From positions 1 to 64,000 of the forward strand of contig NZ_AZDG01000011.1 of NCBI RefSeq assembly GCF_001434665.1: a DNA stretch of 64,000 nt. Direction: 5' to 3'. This DNA comes from Companilactobacillus tucceti DSM 20183. GTDB lineage: Bacteria > Bacillota > Bacilli > Lactobacillales > Lactobacillaceae. Positions 9,201 to 16,465 of the stretch are shown in pieces. The first letter of the stretch is position 1; each line of letters opens with the position of its first letter. Under the pieces are notes generated by a model. The model worked only from the letters and a program-made list of their open reading frames with translations. It had not been told where the DNA came from and did not search any database. The position numbers were made by a program, and so were the translations under genes.

Positions 9201-9415
9201 TTAATGGTGGCGCTGTTCCCCGTAGTATCAACTCCATTAAATTTACCAATTGTAAAATAGTCATCCAATGACAGACCACTATTAGGTGGACTTTCAATGA
9301 CATTAGAATCAGGATAGGCTATTGTCGCATACGATGTTCGTTGCAAAACGCCAAAAAAAGCCATAATCGAAATTGTAATAAATAATAACCTTTCAGCAAT
9401 TTTTTTTGTTTGCAT
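6221..9415 (-). CDS. WxL-domain surface protein with L-type lectin domain
   Basis: This is a 1064-residue exported protein. A signal peptide occupies residues 1-30. A bacterial L-type lectin-like region at about 45-325 carries ...GMAFVLQND..., VAIEFDTETN and HFTVDYTP, the usual carbohydrate-lectin strands. Several Ig-like repeats follow (about 430-930, with VVITPDD..., DISPTLTTD...). The C-terminus is a WxL cell-wall-binding domain with WTL at 972-974 and the terminal YTGNIEWGLADS motif (WGL 1058-1060). WxL domains hold proteins non-covalently on peptidoglycan. These genes usually come in clusters with DUF916 and small WxL partners; none is seen here. RBS GGGGAGGAA is at 9422-9431. Likely role: adhesion to plant or host glycans (inference). 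Confidence 0.85.
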   Translation of the reverse strand: MQTKKIAERLLFITISIMAFFGVLQRTSYATIAYPDSNVIESPPNSGLSLDDYFTIGKFNGVDTTGNSATIKPNSNGVDVIRMTDGENETSAVWSNNDKNYLNIKKKQTLSMWLYFGSVKDTRGIPDGMAFVLQNDERGANAISKLNGKVNNGETLGVWGSDGNKNVTNTDAGYGGVTPIQKQAIQNSVAIEFDTETNHYGDKKSPKLWNTFNNNPTKSNLPNAGDAFDFLPINYGSDNNSFIYFANDQQYGHMAWQYPADKNSYEQLSLTPPGTGGIFINQSYSVMALKHHFNGGNMYFQRNSLDGSNYTKSWKHFTVDYTPPADGSNMAKLRYRLGDKAADTGKAQTPDMDATADIDITKFGDVKDNKLRYGFTASTGEGANTVSAMIFETMPSLVDAESNAYVVDKTANTRIKQPTNIEVNEDAQVNQNYELYDKDSLSLTPTTKVHPKDDLRLNYLFHYKDGEDPATGLKSTFNVPKNITVNTDSSGKIGVMHYISKTGTTKDVDIPVEDLKDGVISTSIDDMGDPNNNNWEYARAEINASANDTDTKLNVPLTTSQIEGDNYKVNIDTAAFDIVKPADTLKITTNMDDPTEVKLGDKFDLTGDISFGSGATVNKGDMYINYSIDDGSNLRASDDSSGSKFTIPDFETGTGSDQLGIGDHTIKVQVVDSNYTASDGTKDTLSSNVLEYHIKVTNKSVVITPDDSNITVNDNEPVILSGSYLHSDDTTTSDEGGDSQISYTITNNGTKQDTVTEAQTNNGKYAFTLKPYAYDKDPSTSLDDYTGNTGLKVGKNVVTIHIVDKEGHKSTDKDVIINVPDISPTLTTDQNEFSVIEDDPIDLNGKVGYTGDYQVTPSKLTWNIDANNHKYVKGYGGNTPVVTPVDQDISVDSTVNGMTDQDDNPYKISVYFTDPYGRKSNTVEYNVNIIDKTATIENGDYRFQNVHAIDRPTRVKREGNWNLKVNSVMTKWTLTAKASDMVKDAGMPDETRLDGDLIYVSKDNVTHDLSSQTFIQSDQDDTDSEVTNIAGNWASDQGVLLDLNSRNVSGSYTGNIEWGLADSV

Positions 9416-9439
9416 TGATTATTCCTCCCCACACACATT

Positions 9440-9540
9440 TGTGTAAACATATATCATTATTTATATTATGCCACATATACACTTATTCTGTGTACCAGTA
9501 TACGTAAATATTTTTATCGCATTATAAAAATATTGATACG
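9440..9540. promoter_or_regulatory. Divergent promoter region of WxL and MATE genes
   Basis: TGTGTAAACA at 9440-9449 differs by one base from the operator TGTTTAAACA of the GH65 and GPH genes. An imperfect inverted repeat with AT-rich arms spans 9503-9540 (AATATTTTTAT / ATAAAAATATT). Promoter boxes are not clear enough to place. Confidence 0.3.
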
Positions 9541-9648
9541 TTTTTTTGAATATCAATTTATTGGATCAAATTAAAATGCTTCAAATTTACCAAAAAAGGA
9601 GTATAGTTTTAGAATTGTCTAAATGAAACATAAGAGGGGGATACATTA

Positions 9649-11004
9649 TTGACAGATTTAACCAAGGGAAATCCCACTAAAATTATTTTCCTATATACGA
9701 TTCCACTACTATTAGGAAACTTCTTTCAACAATTTTATAGCTTTATTGATACCCTTATTGTAGGTAAAACAATTGGTGTCAATGCTCTTGCTAGTGTCGG
9801 TGCAACCGGTGGCCTAACTTTTTTGGTAATTGGATTTGCACAAGGTATAACTAGTGGCTTAACGATTTTAACGGCCCAAAGATATGGAGCCAACGATATA
9901 CGAGGTGTAACTAAAAGTTTTGCCTCTGGAATTATTATCTCTTTTGCTATAACGGTTATCTTTACTGCTATTGCTGTAGTAATTGCTTATCCACTATTAG
10001 TAGTGATGCAAACACCTAAGGTGTTAATTCACGATTCGTTTGTTTTCTTGGAAATAATTTTTGCTGGTATCTTTTCATTCATCGGATTTGATTTCTTAGG
10101 AAATACAATGAGGGCACTAGGAAATTCACGAGTTCCATTATTCTTTTTGATAGTCAGTACAATATTGAACATTGTCTTAGAATTATTCTTTATTCTGTAT
10201 CTACACATGGGTGTAGCTGGTGCCGGTTTAGCAACAGTAAGTGCTCAAACTATAACCTTTATAATTTTGTACTTTTATATAAGAAGAAAAGTACCGTATT
10301 TAATTTTGACTCGTCACGATTTTGTAATTGATCGAGCTGAAATAAAAGAACTATTAAGTATAAGTTTGCCAATGGGATTCCAGTCTTCAATCATCGCTAT
10401 TGGATCAATAATTTTACAATTCATGCTCAATACTTTAGGAGCAGATGCAGTCGCCGCATACACAGTTGCCGGGAGAGTTGAACAAATTGCCACCTTACCT
10501 GCTTTGAGTTTTGGTATTTCTTTAGTAAATTACACTGCTCAAAATTTAGGTGCAAAAAAATATCATCGTATCTTAAAAGGTGTTAAATCAGGAGTACTGT
10601 TATCAGCCAGTGCTAGTTTAGTAATTGGTTTATTACTAGTCTTCTTTGGACGAGGTTTATCTCATATGTTTATGAACGGTAGTGAAACTCATGTCTTAAA
10701 CTTAGTTCAAATTTATTATTACTTTAACGGAACTATGTACTTCTTACTTTCCATTCTATTCATCGTTAGATATACACTTCAAGGGCTTGGAAACCAAAAG
10801 GCTCCTACTATCGCAGGTATAGCCGAACTTATAATGAGAGTCTTTGCCAGCGTGGTATTAATAAATCTCTTTGGTTTCTATGGTGCTGCTTTAGCAAATC
10901 CACTAGCTTGGTTAGGCTCTTGTCTAGTGTTAGTAGGAACTTGGAGAATTGAATTAAAAAAATTACGAGATCTACAATCAGAAAGCAAAAATTCCACCCT
11001 TTAA
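9649..11004 (+). CDS. MATE-family multidrug/metabolite efflux transporter
   Basis: The 451-residue protein contains 12 predicted membrane helices in two matching halves, the multi-antimicrobial extrusion fold. The N-terminus DLTKGNPTKIIFLYTIPLLLG and GVNALASVGATGG are typical of the bacterial DinF/NorM-like branch found in lactobacilli. It would export cationic drugs or metabolites using an H+ or Na+ gradient; the substrate is not predictable. The start is TTG, supported by AAGAGGGGG 8-15 bases upstream. It is transcribed alone, divergently from the WxL gene, and ends in a shared terminator. Confidence 0.9.
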   Translation: MTDLTKGNPTKIIFLYTIPLLLGNFFQQFYSFIDTLIVGKTIGVNALASVGATGGLTFLVIGFAQGITSGLTILTAQRYGANDIRGVTKSFASGIIISFAITVIFTAIAVVIAYPLLVVMQTPKVLIHDSFVFLEIIFAGIFSFIGFDFLGNTMRALGNSRVPLFFLIVSTILNIVLELFFILYLHMGVAGAGLATVSAQTITFIILYFYIRRKVPYLILTRHDFVIDRAEIKELLSISLPMGFQSSIIAIGSIILQFMLNTLGADAVAAYTVAGRVEQIATLPALSFGISLVNYTAQNLGAKKYHRILKGVKSGVLLSASASLVIGLLLVFFGRGLSHMFMNGSETHVLNLVQIYYYFNGTMYFLLSILFIVRYTLQGLGNQKAPTIAGIAELIMRVFASVVLINLFGFYGAALANPLAWLGSCLVLVGTWRIELKKLRDLQSESKNSTL

Positions 11005-11021
11005 AAGGATGGAATTTTTTT
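10988..11021. terminator. Bidirectional terminator (MATE / esterase)
   Basis: AAAAATTCCACCCT and AGGATGGAATTTTT flank a 4-base loop. The one mismatch on the plus strand is a G-U wobble on the minus strand. Both convergent genes end here. Confidence 0.85.
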
Positions 11022-12072
11022 AATGAGCTAAGAATTTAGCACATTCGTGAATTGAATCTTCAGTGGCCGCTGCCTTACCGATCAAGTTCAAGTATGCATG
11101 ACCCATGCCACCATAGCGAATATATTTAGCATCACATCCAGCCATTCCTAATTTACTTAAGAACGCCTCATCTTGAAGTCTGAAAGGATCAAATTCACCC
11201 GTCATGACGAGAACTTTCTTAAAAATAGTTGGATCAGCATATAATGGTGAAACAACTGGTGAACGATAATTTACATGTCCTTCAGGCATATATAATTCAG
11301 TCATTTTTGTATCTAGTTGTTTAAATAACACGTAACTGTTGTGTAAAATCTTTCTCTGCTCATCCACGATAGGAATCTTATTATCATTCCATAACGAACC
11401 TTCAAGATCTGATCCATGGACGACAGTTGGATAAAATAAGATTTGGCTATCAACATCATATATCCCCATATAATGACTTAGTTCACTAACTCCTAATGCC
11501 ATAGATGCTCCTGCTGAATCTCCAGCAATTGTAATCTCAGTTTTTGATTTGGCGACCATCTTCAAAACTGATAGACAATCCATAAGTCCTAACGGATAAG
11601 GATTTTCTGGTGCCAAACGATAGTCAACACTATAAATAACTCCGTCATATTGACTTGCAAGCATTTTTAGCGGTACCAATGGATCAGCTGGACTACCTCC
11701 ATAATAAGCACCACCATGAATATAAATTAAAGCTTTGTGCTTATCTATATTTTCAGGTCGATATATTCTATAAAATCTAACGCTTTGATCTAATTCGTCC
11801 ATATATTTAGGTTCAACATTAATATCATTTGAACTAATATCCGTTATACCTTCAGCTACTGTTCCTGCACGTAAGGTATCAAGATTATTAGATAGAACTG
11901 GATCATCCCCCAGCTCTTTTAAAATTTCTAGTGTATGAGGCTCATAAGAATGAACATCAACACGATCTTTAACAACCATTTTTACATGTTCAAGTCTAGG
12001 TACATCAGAGGCCTCAATTTGTTTAAGACGATTTAATTCTGTGTCATAATCATTTTTTAACATCACATACAT
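11020..12072 (-). CDS. Alpha/beta-hydrolase carboxylesterase (HSL family)
   Basis: This 350-residue protein is a hormone-sensitive-lipase-type esterase. The oxyanion motif HGG is at 119-121, the nucleophile is Ser186 in GDSAGAS, the acid lies in EFDPF and the base in GHAYL near the C-terminus. It would hydrolyse short acyl esters in the cytoplasm. It follows the GPH transporter gene by 3 bases, so the pair is an operon: the transporter may import a glycoside or ester conjugate that the esterase de-acylates (inference). Start choice is uncertain: the ATG at 12072 is only 4 bases from AGGAG, whereas the ATG at 12063 has a 9-base spacing and may be the true start. Confidence 0.85.
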   Translation of the reverse strand: MYVMLKNDYDTELNRLKQIEASDVPRLEHVKMVVKDRVDVHSYEPHTLEILKELGDDPVLSNNLDTLRAGTVAEGITDISSNDINVEPKYMDELDQSVRFYRIYRPENIDKHKALIYIHGGAYYGGSPADPLVPLKMLASQYDGVIYSVDYRLAPENPYPLGLMDCLSVLKMVAKSKTEITIAGDSAGASMALGVSELSHYMGIYDVDSQILFYPTVVHGSDLEGSLWNDNKIPIVDEQRKILHNSYVLFKQLDTKMTELYMPEGHVNYRSPVVSPLYADPTIFKKVLVMTGEFDPFRLQDEAFLSKLGMAGCDAKYIRYGGMGHAYLNLIGKAAATEDSIHECAKFLAH

Positions 12073-12075
12073 CTC

Positions 12076-13446
12076 CTAGGCTTCTTTTAATTTAGAATTT
12101 TCTGCTTTTTCAGAAACGCTATCTTCTTTTTCGTTCAACTTATACATATGAAGAATAGCGATAATTACAATTGCCAAAACAATTGGTAGCCATACGAAAT
12201 TAATATTAATTGATGTCAAAGCTTTTGCAGATTGAACTTTATTACTGGATGAAAATCCACCCCATGTAAGAATCCAACCAGATAATGCTCCACCAAGTCC
12301 CATACCTATCTTAGCTCCCACAACAGGGACTGATGATAAGAATCCTGGCTCTTCAATATGGAGATTTGTTCTAGCATACTCAACAGTATCAGCAATCATA
12401 ACAAATGCTAATGTAAATACTGCACCCATAGCGATCATACCGATGATATTACCGGCAAATAATAGAATTAGATTACCCGATTTTTCACCTAATGGCATCA
12501 AGATAGAGCCAATAATGAACAATACAAGTGAAGCATCCATTAAATTACGATTTCTAAATTTCTTTGATAGTAGTGGTACAAGTAAATTACCAGGTACTGC
12601 AAAGATTGTCATTCCTAAGAATAGTCCAACAATATCAGCACGTTTGTAAACGTAATTGATATAGAAAACACCTGAGGCCATACGTACAACCCAAAATGTT
12701 TGAACTGCAATAAAACTAATTGTTAAAACCACCCATGGTTTATTCTTAAAGGCACCTTTGAATGATTCCTTAACTGATAGATACCCTTTAATTTCTTCAT
12801 TAGTATTCTCTTCTTCAATAGGACGTTCTCTCAAATTTAAGAATGCTAAGAAGAAGCATCCTGCAATAACAAGGCCAACAATTGCACCCCAGATCGTAAA
12901 TCCTAATTGCTGATTTTTACCACCGAAGAAACTTACCATTGGTAAAGTAATAGCACCAATGATAGCTGTACCCGTATTGGTCATAACCATTCTGGCAGAT
13001 GCCAAATTAGCACGTTCATCAGCGTCATCTGTTAAACTTGGTAAAATTGCTGTAATAGGTGTGTTTGAACCTGAATAGATCAAACTGAATAAAGTATAAA
13101 CTACACTTATCCAAATCATTTCGATGACCTTATTGCCACCAAAACTTGGATTAAAGAATAGTAAGAATGATAGAATTCCTAACGGAACTCCAAACCATAA
13201 AAAGTAAGGTCTTGCTTTACCATATTTGGAATGTGTATGATCAATTAAAAATCCGAAAAACATTCCATCAAAGGCATCGATGAATCTTACACAAAGGAAT
13301 AATGTTCCAACAAAAGCTGCTGAAATACCCAACACCGTTGTATAGTAAAACAAAAGATATAGTCCAACCATTTGCCAGATAAGATTTCCGGCCATATCGG
13401 TTGTCCCGTAAAATACACGCTGTTTCCATAACTGTAATTTAGTCAT
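12076..13446 (-). CDS. GPH-family glycoside/pentoside/hexuronide cation symporter
   Basis: The 456-residue membrane protein has 12 helices and the MelB/XynP-like N-terminus KQRVFYGTTDMAGNLIWQ, followed by the loop RFIDAFDGMFFGFLIDHTHSKYGKARPYFLW that binds the coupling cation and sugar. Members carry melibiose, xylosides, isoprimeverose or glucuronides. No PTS IIA domain is fused at the C-terminus. RBS AAGGAGG lies 8 bases before the ATG. It is the first gene of the operon with the esterase. The promoter carries a TGTTTAAACA operator and, further upstream, a cre-like site, which suggests sugar-specific induction plus carbon catabolite control. Confidence 0.88.
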   Translation of the reverse strand: MTKLQLWKQRVFYGTTDMAGNLIWQMVGLYLLFYYTTVLGISAAFVGTLFLCVRFIDAFDGMFFGFLIDHTHSKYGKARPYFLWFGVPLGILSFLLFFNPSFGGNKVIEMIWISVVYTLFSLIYSGSNTPITAILPSLTDDADERANLASARMVMTNTGTAIIGAITLPMVSFFGGKNQQLGFTIWGAIVGLVIAGCFFLAFLNLRERPIEEENTNEEIKGYLSVKESFKGAFKNKPWVVLTISFIAVQTFWVVRMASGVFYINYVYKRADIVGLFLGMTIFAVPGNLLVPLLSKKFRNRNLMDASLVLFIIGSILMPLGEKSGNLILLFAGNIIGMIAMGAVFTLAFVMIADTVEYARTNLHIEEPGFLSSVPVVGAKIGMGLGGALSGWILTWGGFSSSNKVQSAKALTSININFVWLPIVLAIVIIAILHMYKLNEKEDSVSEKAENSKLKEA

Positions 13447-13516
13447 TAGGCTTTCCTCCTTATACTAATTCTAGTACGCACATATTGAATTATTTATAAG
13501 ATTTTATTACGACTTT

Positions 13517-13538
13517 ATTATATACAGTTGTTTAAACA
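13517..13538 (-). promoter_or_regulatory. GPH operon -10 box and TGTTTAAACA operator
   Basis: On the minus strand the perfect palindrome TGTTTAAACA (13538-13529) is followed six bases later by -10 TATAAT (13522-13517). The operator therefore sits in the promoter spacer, as expected for a repressor. It is identical to the two copies before the GH65 gene. Confidence 0.65.
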
Positions 13539-13594
13539 TGTGTGGTGCTATTTTTAAAAAATCTTTTTACTTAATTTGACTAATCCTTACTCTA

Positions 13595-13608
13595 AGAAAG
13601 CGCTTACC
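13595..13608. promoter_or_regulatory. cre-like site (CcpA box)
   Basis: AGAAAGCGCTTACC matches 12 of 14 positions of the cre consensus TGWAANCGNTNWCA, including the central AANCGNT core. It lies about 75 bases upstream of the GPH promoter. Confidence 0.5.
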
Positions 13609-13614
13609 GGTATT

Positions 13615-13680
13615 TTAAAGACAAAAAAGAAAGGGCTTGCCGATTGGCAAGCCCTTTGTACCTGTTTTAATATTTTTCAT
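13615..13680 (-). CDS. Possible 21-residue peptide in a short transcript
   Basis: An ATG at 13680 has a good RBS (AGGAG, 7 bases upstream) and opens a 21-codon frame that begins MKNIKTGTKGLPIGKP and ends in FCL. The terminator hairpin at 13630-13657 lies inside the frame. Upstream on the minus strand a plausible promoter, TTCAAA - 16 bases - TATACA, lies around 13780-13810, so a transcript of roughly 170-190 bases with this peptide could be made. It could equally be a small RNA with a chance frame. An even shorter frame (ATG at 13717, five codons) precedes it. No family recognised. Confidence 0.3.
   Translation of the reverse strand: MKNIKTGTKGLPIGKPFLFCL
13622..13657 (-). terminator. Strong terminator hairpin in the GPH upstream gap
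   Basis: AAAGGGCTTGCC (13630-13641) and GGCAAGCCCTTT (13646-13657) form a perfect 12-bp stem with a 4-base loop, followed on the minus strand by CTTTTTTGT. The remainder of the gap between 13447 and 13924 holds the cre-like site, the GPH promoter and AT-rich DNA with no other gene that I can support. Confidence 0.85.
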
Positions 13681-13924
13681 AAGTAATGCTCCTATTTTTT
13701 TATTTTAAATTTGTCATGATTATTATCTCTATTAGTCACCTCTCATAATCAAGTACCTTGGTTCCTGTATTTGACTATGTATAAATAATAACCAACAGAT
13801 TTGAATAATTTTTTGCAAATCTAAGATAAAAAAGCAAAGATTATGTGAAGAAATTACGAGATTACCTTCAAACAGAAAAATAAATGAATATGCATATATT
13901 ATTTTAGAAAAATAAAAAGATACT

Positions 13925-14290
13925 TTAGAAGATTTCTTTTAAAATTCTAGTTACGATTTTTGAAGCATCACTTAAAATATTTTCACCTGTAGTCGTCAAA
14001 TGTATATAGATACCACGTTTGTCGTTCTTACAGATGCTTCTTTCAATTGCTCCAAAATCTTTTGATTCCAGGCGAGTAACTAATCGCGACATAGCACTTT
14101 GGCTTAATCCAACATGTTTTTGTAAATCTTGAAGACGTAATTTTTTATCGTCTTCAAAATTCAAAGCATATAAAACATAAAACTCGTTAAGTGACAAATC
14201 AGACTTAGCTAGTCCTGATTCAAGATTACTTTCGATCATTCTTTGTTTTTTTGAAAATTCTAGCCATTTTTCGATAGTTATATTGTTCAT
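13925..14290 (-). CDS. MarR-family transcriptional regulator
   Basis: The 121-residue protein is a short MarR-type winged helix. The DNA-binding part at about 50-95 reads LRLQDLQKHVGLSQSAMSRLVTRLESK, followed by a wing with KNDKRGIYIHLT and the usual C-terminal dimerisation helix. RBS GGGGGAG lies 6 bases before the ATG. It is monocistronic. Its ligand and targets are unknown; the nearest genes are the cobalamin adenosyltransferase on one side and the small transcript plus GPH operon on the other. A role as regulator of one of them is possible but nothing in the sequence decides it. Confidence 0.88.
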   Translation of the reverse strand: MNNITIEKWLEFSKKQRMIESNLESGLAKSDLSLNEFYVLYALNFEDDKKLRLQDLQKHVGLSQSAMSRLVTRLESKDFGAIERSICKNDKRGIYIHLTTTGENILSDASKIVTRILKEIF

Positions 14291-14374
14291 AGTTTACTCC
14301 CCCGATCCCAATTCATTATCATATCAATTTTTCACAAAGTCAATTTTAAAACACCGAAAGACTTCCGAAATATT

Positions 14375-14944
14375 TTATCTAAATACGGGTTTACTATTAC
14401 GATATTGAATATCGTCAACATCTTCTAAAACATTGGCGTATCTGGCAGCAATGAAGAAATAATCTGATAGACGATTTATAAATTTCAAAACTTCATCATT
14501 GATTGGCTCATCTTGCATAAGGCTAACGATTTCACGTTCTGCTCGTCTGGTTACAGTTCTTGCAACATGTAAATTAGCCGCAGTGATACATCCACCTGGT
14601 AAAATAAATTTTTGAATTTTAGTTGTTTTATCAGTATATTTATCGATATTCTTTTCTAGCCAATCGACAGCCTTATTATCTTCTTTGAAAATAAACTCAT
14701 GCTTTGTATCATTTTGCGAAATTGCTAAATCAGTTCCACAGTCAAATAGTAATTGTTGTATTTCCTCAAGCTCATCTTTCAATTCTTTAGTTTTAGTTGA
14801 TAAATTAGCAATTACCATACCAACTATCGAATTCAATTCATCCACAGTTCCGTATGCATTTATTCTCTTATCGGACTTATATAAAACATCATTCCCAATA
14901 ATTCTAGTTTTCCCTTTATCACCAGTTCTTGTATATATTTTCAT
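14375..14944 (-). CDS. pduO: PduO-type cob(I)alamin adenosyltransferase
   Basis: This enzyme transfers the adenosyl group of ATP to cob(I)alamin to make coenzyme B12. The 189-residue sequence has the family landmarks: the ATP-binding N-terminus YTRTGDKGKT (residues 4-13), DELNS, the RTVTRRAEREI motif at about 126-136 and NRLSDYFF at about 159-166 that shapes the cobalamin pocket. It lacks the C-terminal heme-binding domain of long PduO. The gene starts 3 bases after the stop of the ECF S component and is co-transcribed, which points to conversion of freshly imported cobalamin. The RBS is AAAAAGGAG. No B12-dependent dehydratase is in this window. Confidence 0.93.
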   Translation of the reverse strand: MKIYTRTGDKGKTRIIGNDVLYKSDKRINAYGTVDELNSIVGMVIANLSTKTKELKDELEEIQQLLFDCGTDLAISQNDTKHEFIFKEDNKAVDWLEKNIDKYTDKTTKIQKFILPGGCITAANLHVARTVTRRAEREIVSLMQDEPINDEVLKFINRLSDYFFIAARYANVLEDVDDIQYRNSKPVFR

Positions 14945-14947
14945 AAG

Positions 14948-15622
14948 CTACTCCTTTTTAAATAAATTGTATTTTGTACGATAATTGTTAAAAAGCTTGA
15001 TCCAACGTTTGCCGACCAAAAATAATAAGATAGCCGTAAACACCGCATGAATAAGATCAAAATAAAAACTTCCAGCAATCGAAATCCCAACACTTTTAAA
15101 AGTTATAGGATTTACGAATCCCAATATATAATAAATATCCATGATCCAACCCATAATAAATCCGCTCAAAAATCCCCAAACAACTAGTAACCATCTGTTA
15201 ATACCCTTATTTGAAAACAATCCTGAGACTAATCCAATAACTCCTAGTGCAAACATCTGCCACGGTGTCCAAGCTCCTTGTCCAAAATACATATTGGAAG
15301 CTAACGCTATAATTGTCCCCATTAAGAAACCAGTTTCTGGTCCACTAACTATTGCACCCATAATTAAAATAAATAATTCAGGTTTCACCGATGGCAATGC
15401 AGCAAACAACACTCGTCCACCAACGGCCAAAGCACAGATTATTGCTATGAATACAATTTCTTTAGCACTAGTTTTACGATGTTCAAATCTAATAAAGTAA
15501 ACTCCAATGGTCAATGCTAAAAATATGAATGACATTAACAAATAATTCTTATTACCAATTATACTTAAAGAAATTAATATAATTATTGCGATTATTATTA
15601 AAAATATAGATCTTTTCTTCAC
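14948..15622 (-). CDS. ECF transporter S component, probably cobalamin (CbrT-like)
   Basis: The 224-residue membrane protein has about six to seven helices; the second half carries the S-component style helices with ALAVGGRVLFAALPSVKPELFILIMGAIVSGPETGFLMG. S components bind a vitamin and dock on EcfT with two ATPases. Substrate is inferred from context: it is translationally close (3 bases) to the B12 adenosyltransferase and near an EcfA/EcfT pair and a DUF4430 protein. CbrT is the known B12-specific S component in lactobacilli. The start is GTG with GGAGG 7 bases upstream. It has an extra hydrophobic N-terminal hairpin of about 45 residues. No cobalamin riboswitch was found upstream. Confidence 0.8.
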   Translation of the reverse strand: MKKRSIFLIIIAIIILISLSIIGNKNYLLMSFIFLALTIGVYFIRFEHRKTSAKEIVFIAIICALAVGGRVLFAALPSVKPELFILIMGAIVSGPETGFLMGTIIALASNMYFGQGAWTPWQMFALGVIGLVSGLFSNKGINRWLLVVWGFLSGFIMGWIMDIYYILGFVNPITFKSVGISIAGSFYFDLIHAVFTAILLFLVGKRWIKLFNNYRTKYNLFKKE

Positions 15623-15666
15623 TAATTTACCTCCAATATTTTTTTCGATTATCAGCAGCTTAAAAA

Positions 15667-15695
15667 TAGATTTTAAGATATTGACTATGTATAAT
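15667..15695 (+). promoter_or_regulatory. Promoter of the glycerol facilitator gene
   Basis: -35 TAGATT (15667-15672) and -10 TATAAT (15690-15695) have 17-bp spacing. The leader then contains GTCTG/CAGAC arms near 15701-15718, a weak hairpin of unknown meaning. Confidence 0.5.
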
Positions 15696-15745
15696 GATGT
15701 CTGTAAGCGGTATCAGACCGTAATAGACTATAAGGGGTGTGTTTT

Positions 15746-16465
15746 ATGCAAGATAGCTTGATGTTACAGCTGTTGGGTGAATTTATTGGAACACTTGTAT
15801 TGATATTATTAGGTGACGGCGTTGTCGCTGCCGTGAGTTTGAAGAAATCAAAAGCCTATGGTTCTGGCTGGGTAGCCATTGCCTTAGGTTGGGGGCTGGC
15901 TGTTACCTTAGGTGTTTACTGTTCTGGATTTTTAAGTCCAGCACACTTAAACCCTGCCGTTACACTTGGAATGGCTATAGCTGGATTATTCCCATGGGCT
16001 TATGTAATACCTTATATTATTGCCCAAATTTTGGGAGGTATCGTAGGAGCTGTCTTAGTTTGGATCAACTACTACCCTCATTGGCAAGAAACTGACGATC
16101 CTGAAGCAATTTTGGGAGTATTTGCAACAGGACCTGCAATTAGAAATTATCCAATGAACTTTATTAGTGAGTTTATCGGCACTTTTGTTCTTGTATTTGC
16201 ATTACTTGCATTTACTAGAGGTAAATTTACTGATGGATTGAATCCAATGGTCGTTGGGGTATTGATCACATCGATCGGTTTCTCACTTGGTGGTACAACT
16301 GGTTATGCTATCAATCCTGCCAGAGATTTGGGTCCAAGAATTGCTCATCAAATCTTACCGATTGCTAACAAAGGCAAATCAGACTGGTCATACAGTTGGG
16401 TACCTATTTTAGGACCTATGGCCGGTGGTGCACTTGGTGCATTGATCTACTTACTTATTCCTTAA
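15746..16465 (+). CDS. glpF: Glycerol/diol uptake facilitator (aquaglyceroporin)
   Basis: This 239-residue MIP-family channel has six helices and both half-helix motifs, NPAVTLG at about 73 and NPARDLG at about 194. The Asp after the second NPAR is typical of glycerol-conducting GlpF rather than water-only aquaporins. In lactobacilli it also lets 1,2-propanediol, lactate or dihydroxyacetone pass. ATG 15746 is chosen because AAGGGG is 8 bases upstream; the GTG at 15737 is too close. It sits inside the B12-related cluster on the opposite strand and would supply substrates of B12-dependent diol/glycerol dehydratase (inference, PduF-like role). Its 3' end overlaps the ATPase gene by 15 bases. Confidence 0.9.
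   Translation: MQDSLMLQLLGEFIGTLVLILLGDGVVAAVSLKKSKAYGSGWVAIALGWGLAVTLGVYCSGFLSPAHLNPAVTLGMAIAGLFPWAYVIPYIIAQILGGIVGAVLVWINYYPHWQETDDPEAILGVFATGPAIRNYPMNFISEFIGTFVLVFALLAFTRGKFTDGLNPMVVGVLITSIGFSLGGTTGYAINPARDLGPRIAHQILPIANKGKSDWSYSWVPILGPMAGGALGALIYLLIP

Noticed and set aside
15623-15745. Cobalamin riboswitch upstream of the S component or EcfT
   Set aside because: No B12-box-like conserved core is visible and the gaps are too short, so B12 control is not claimed.
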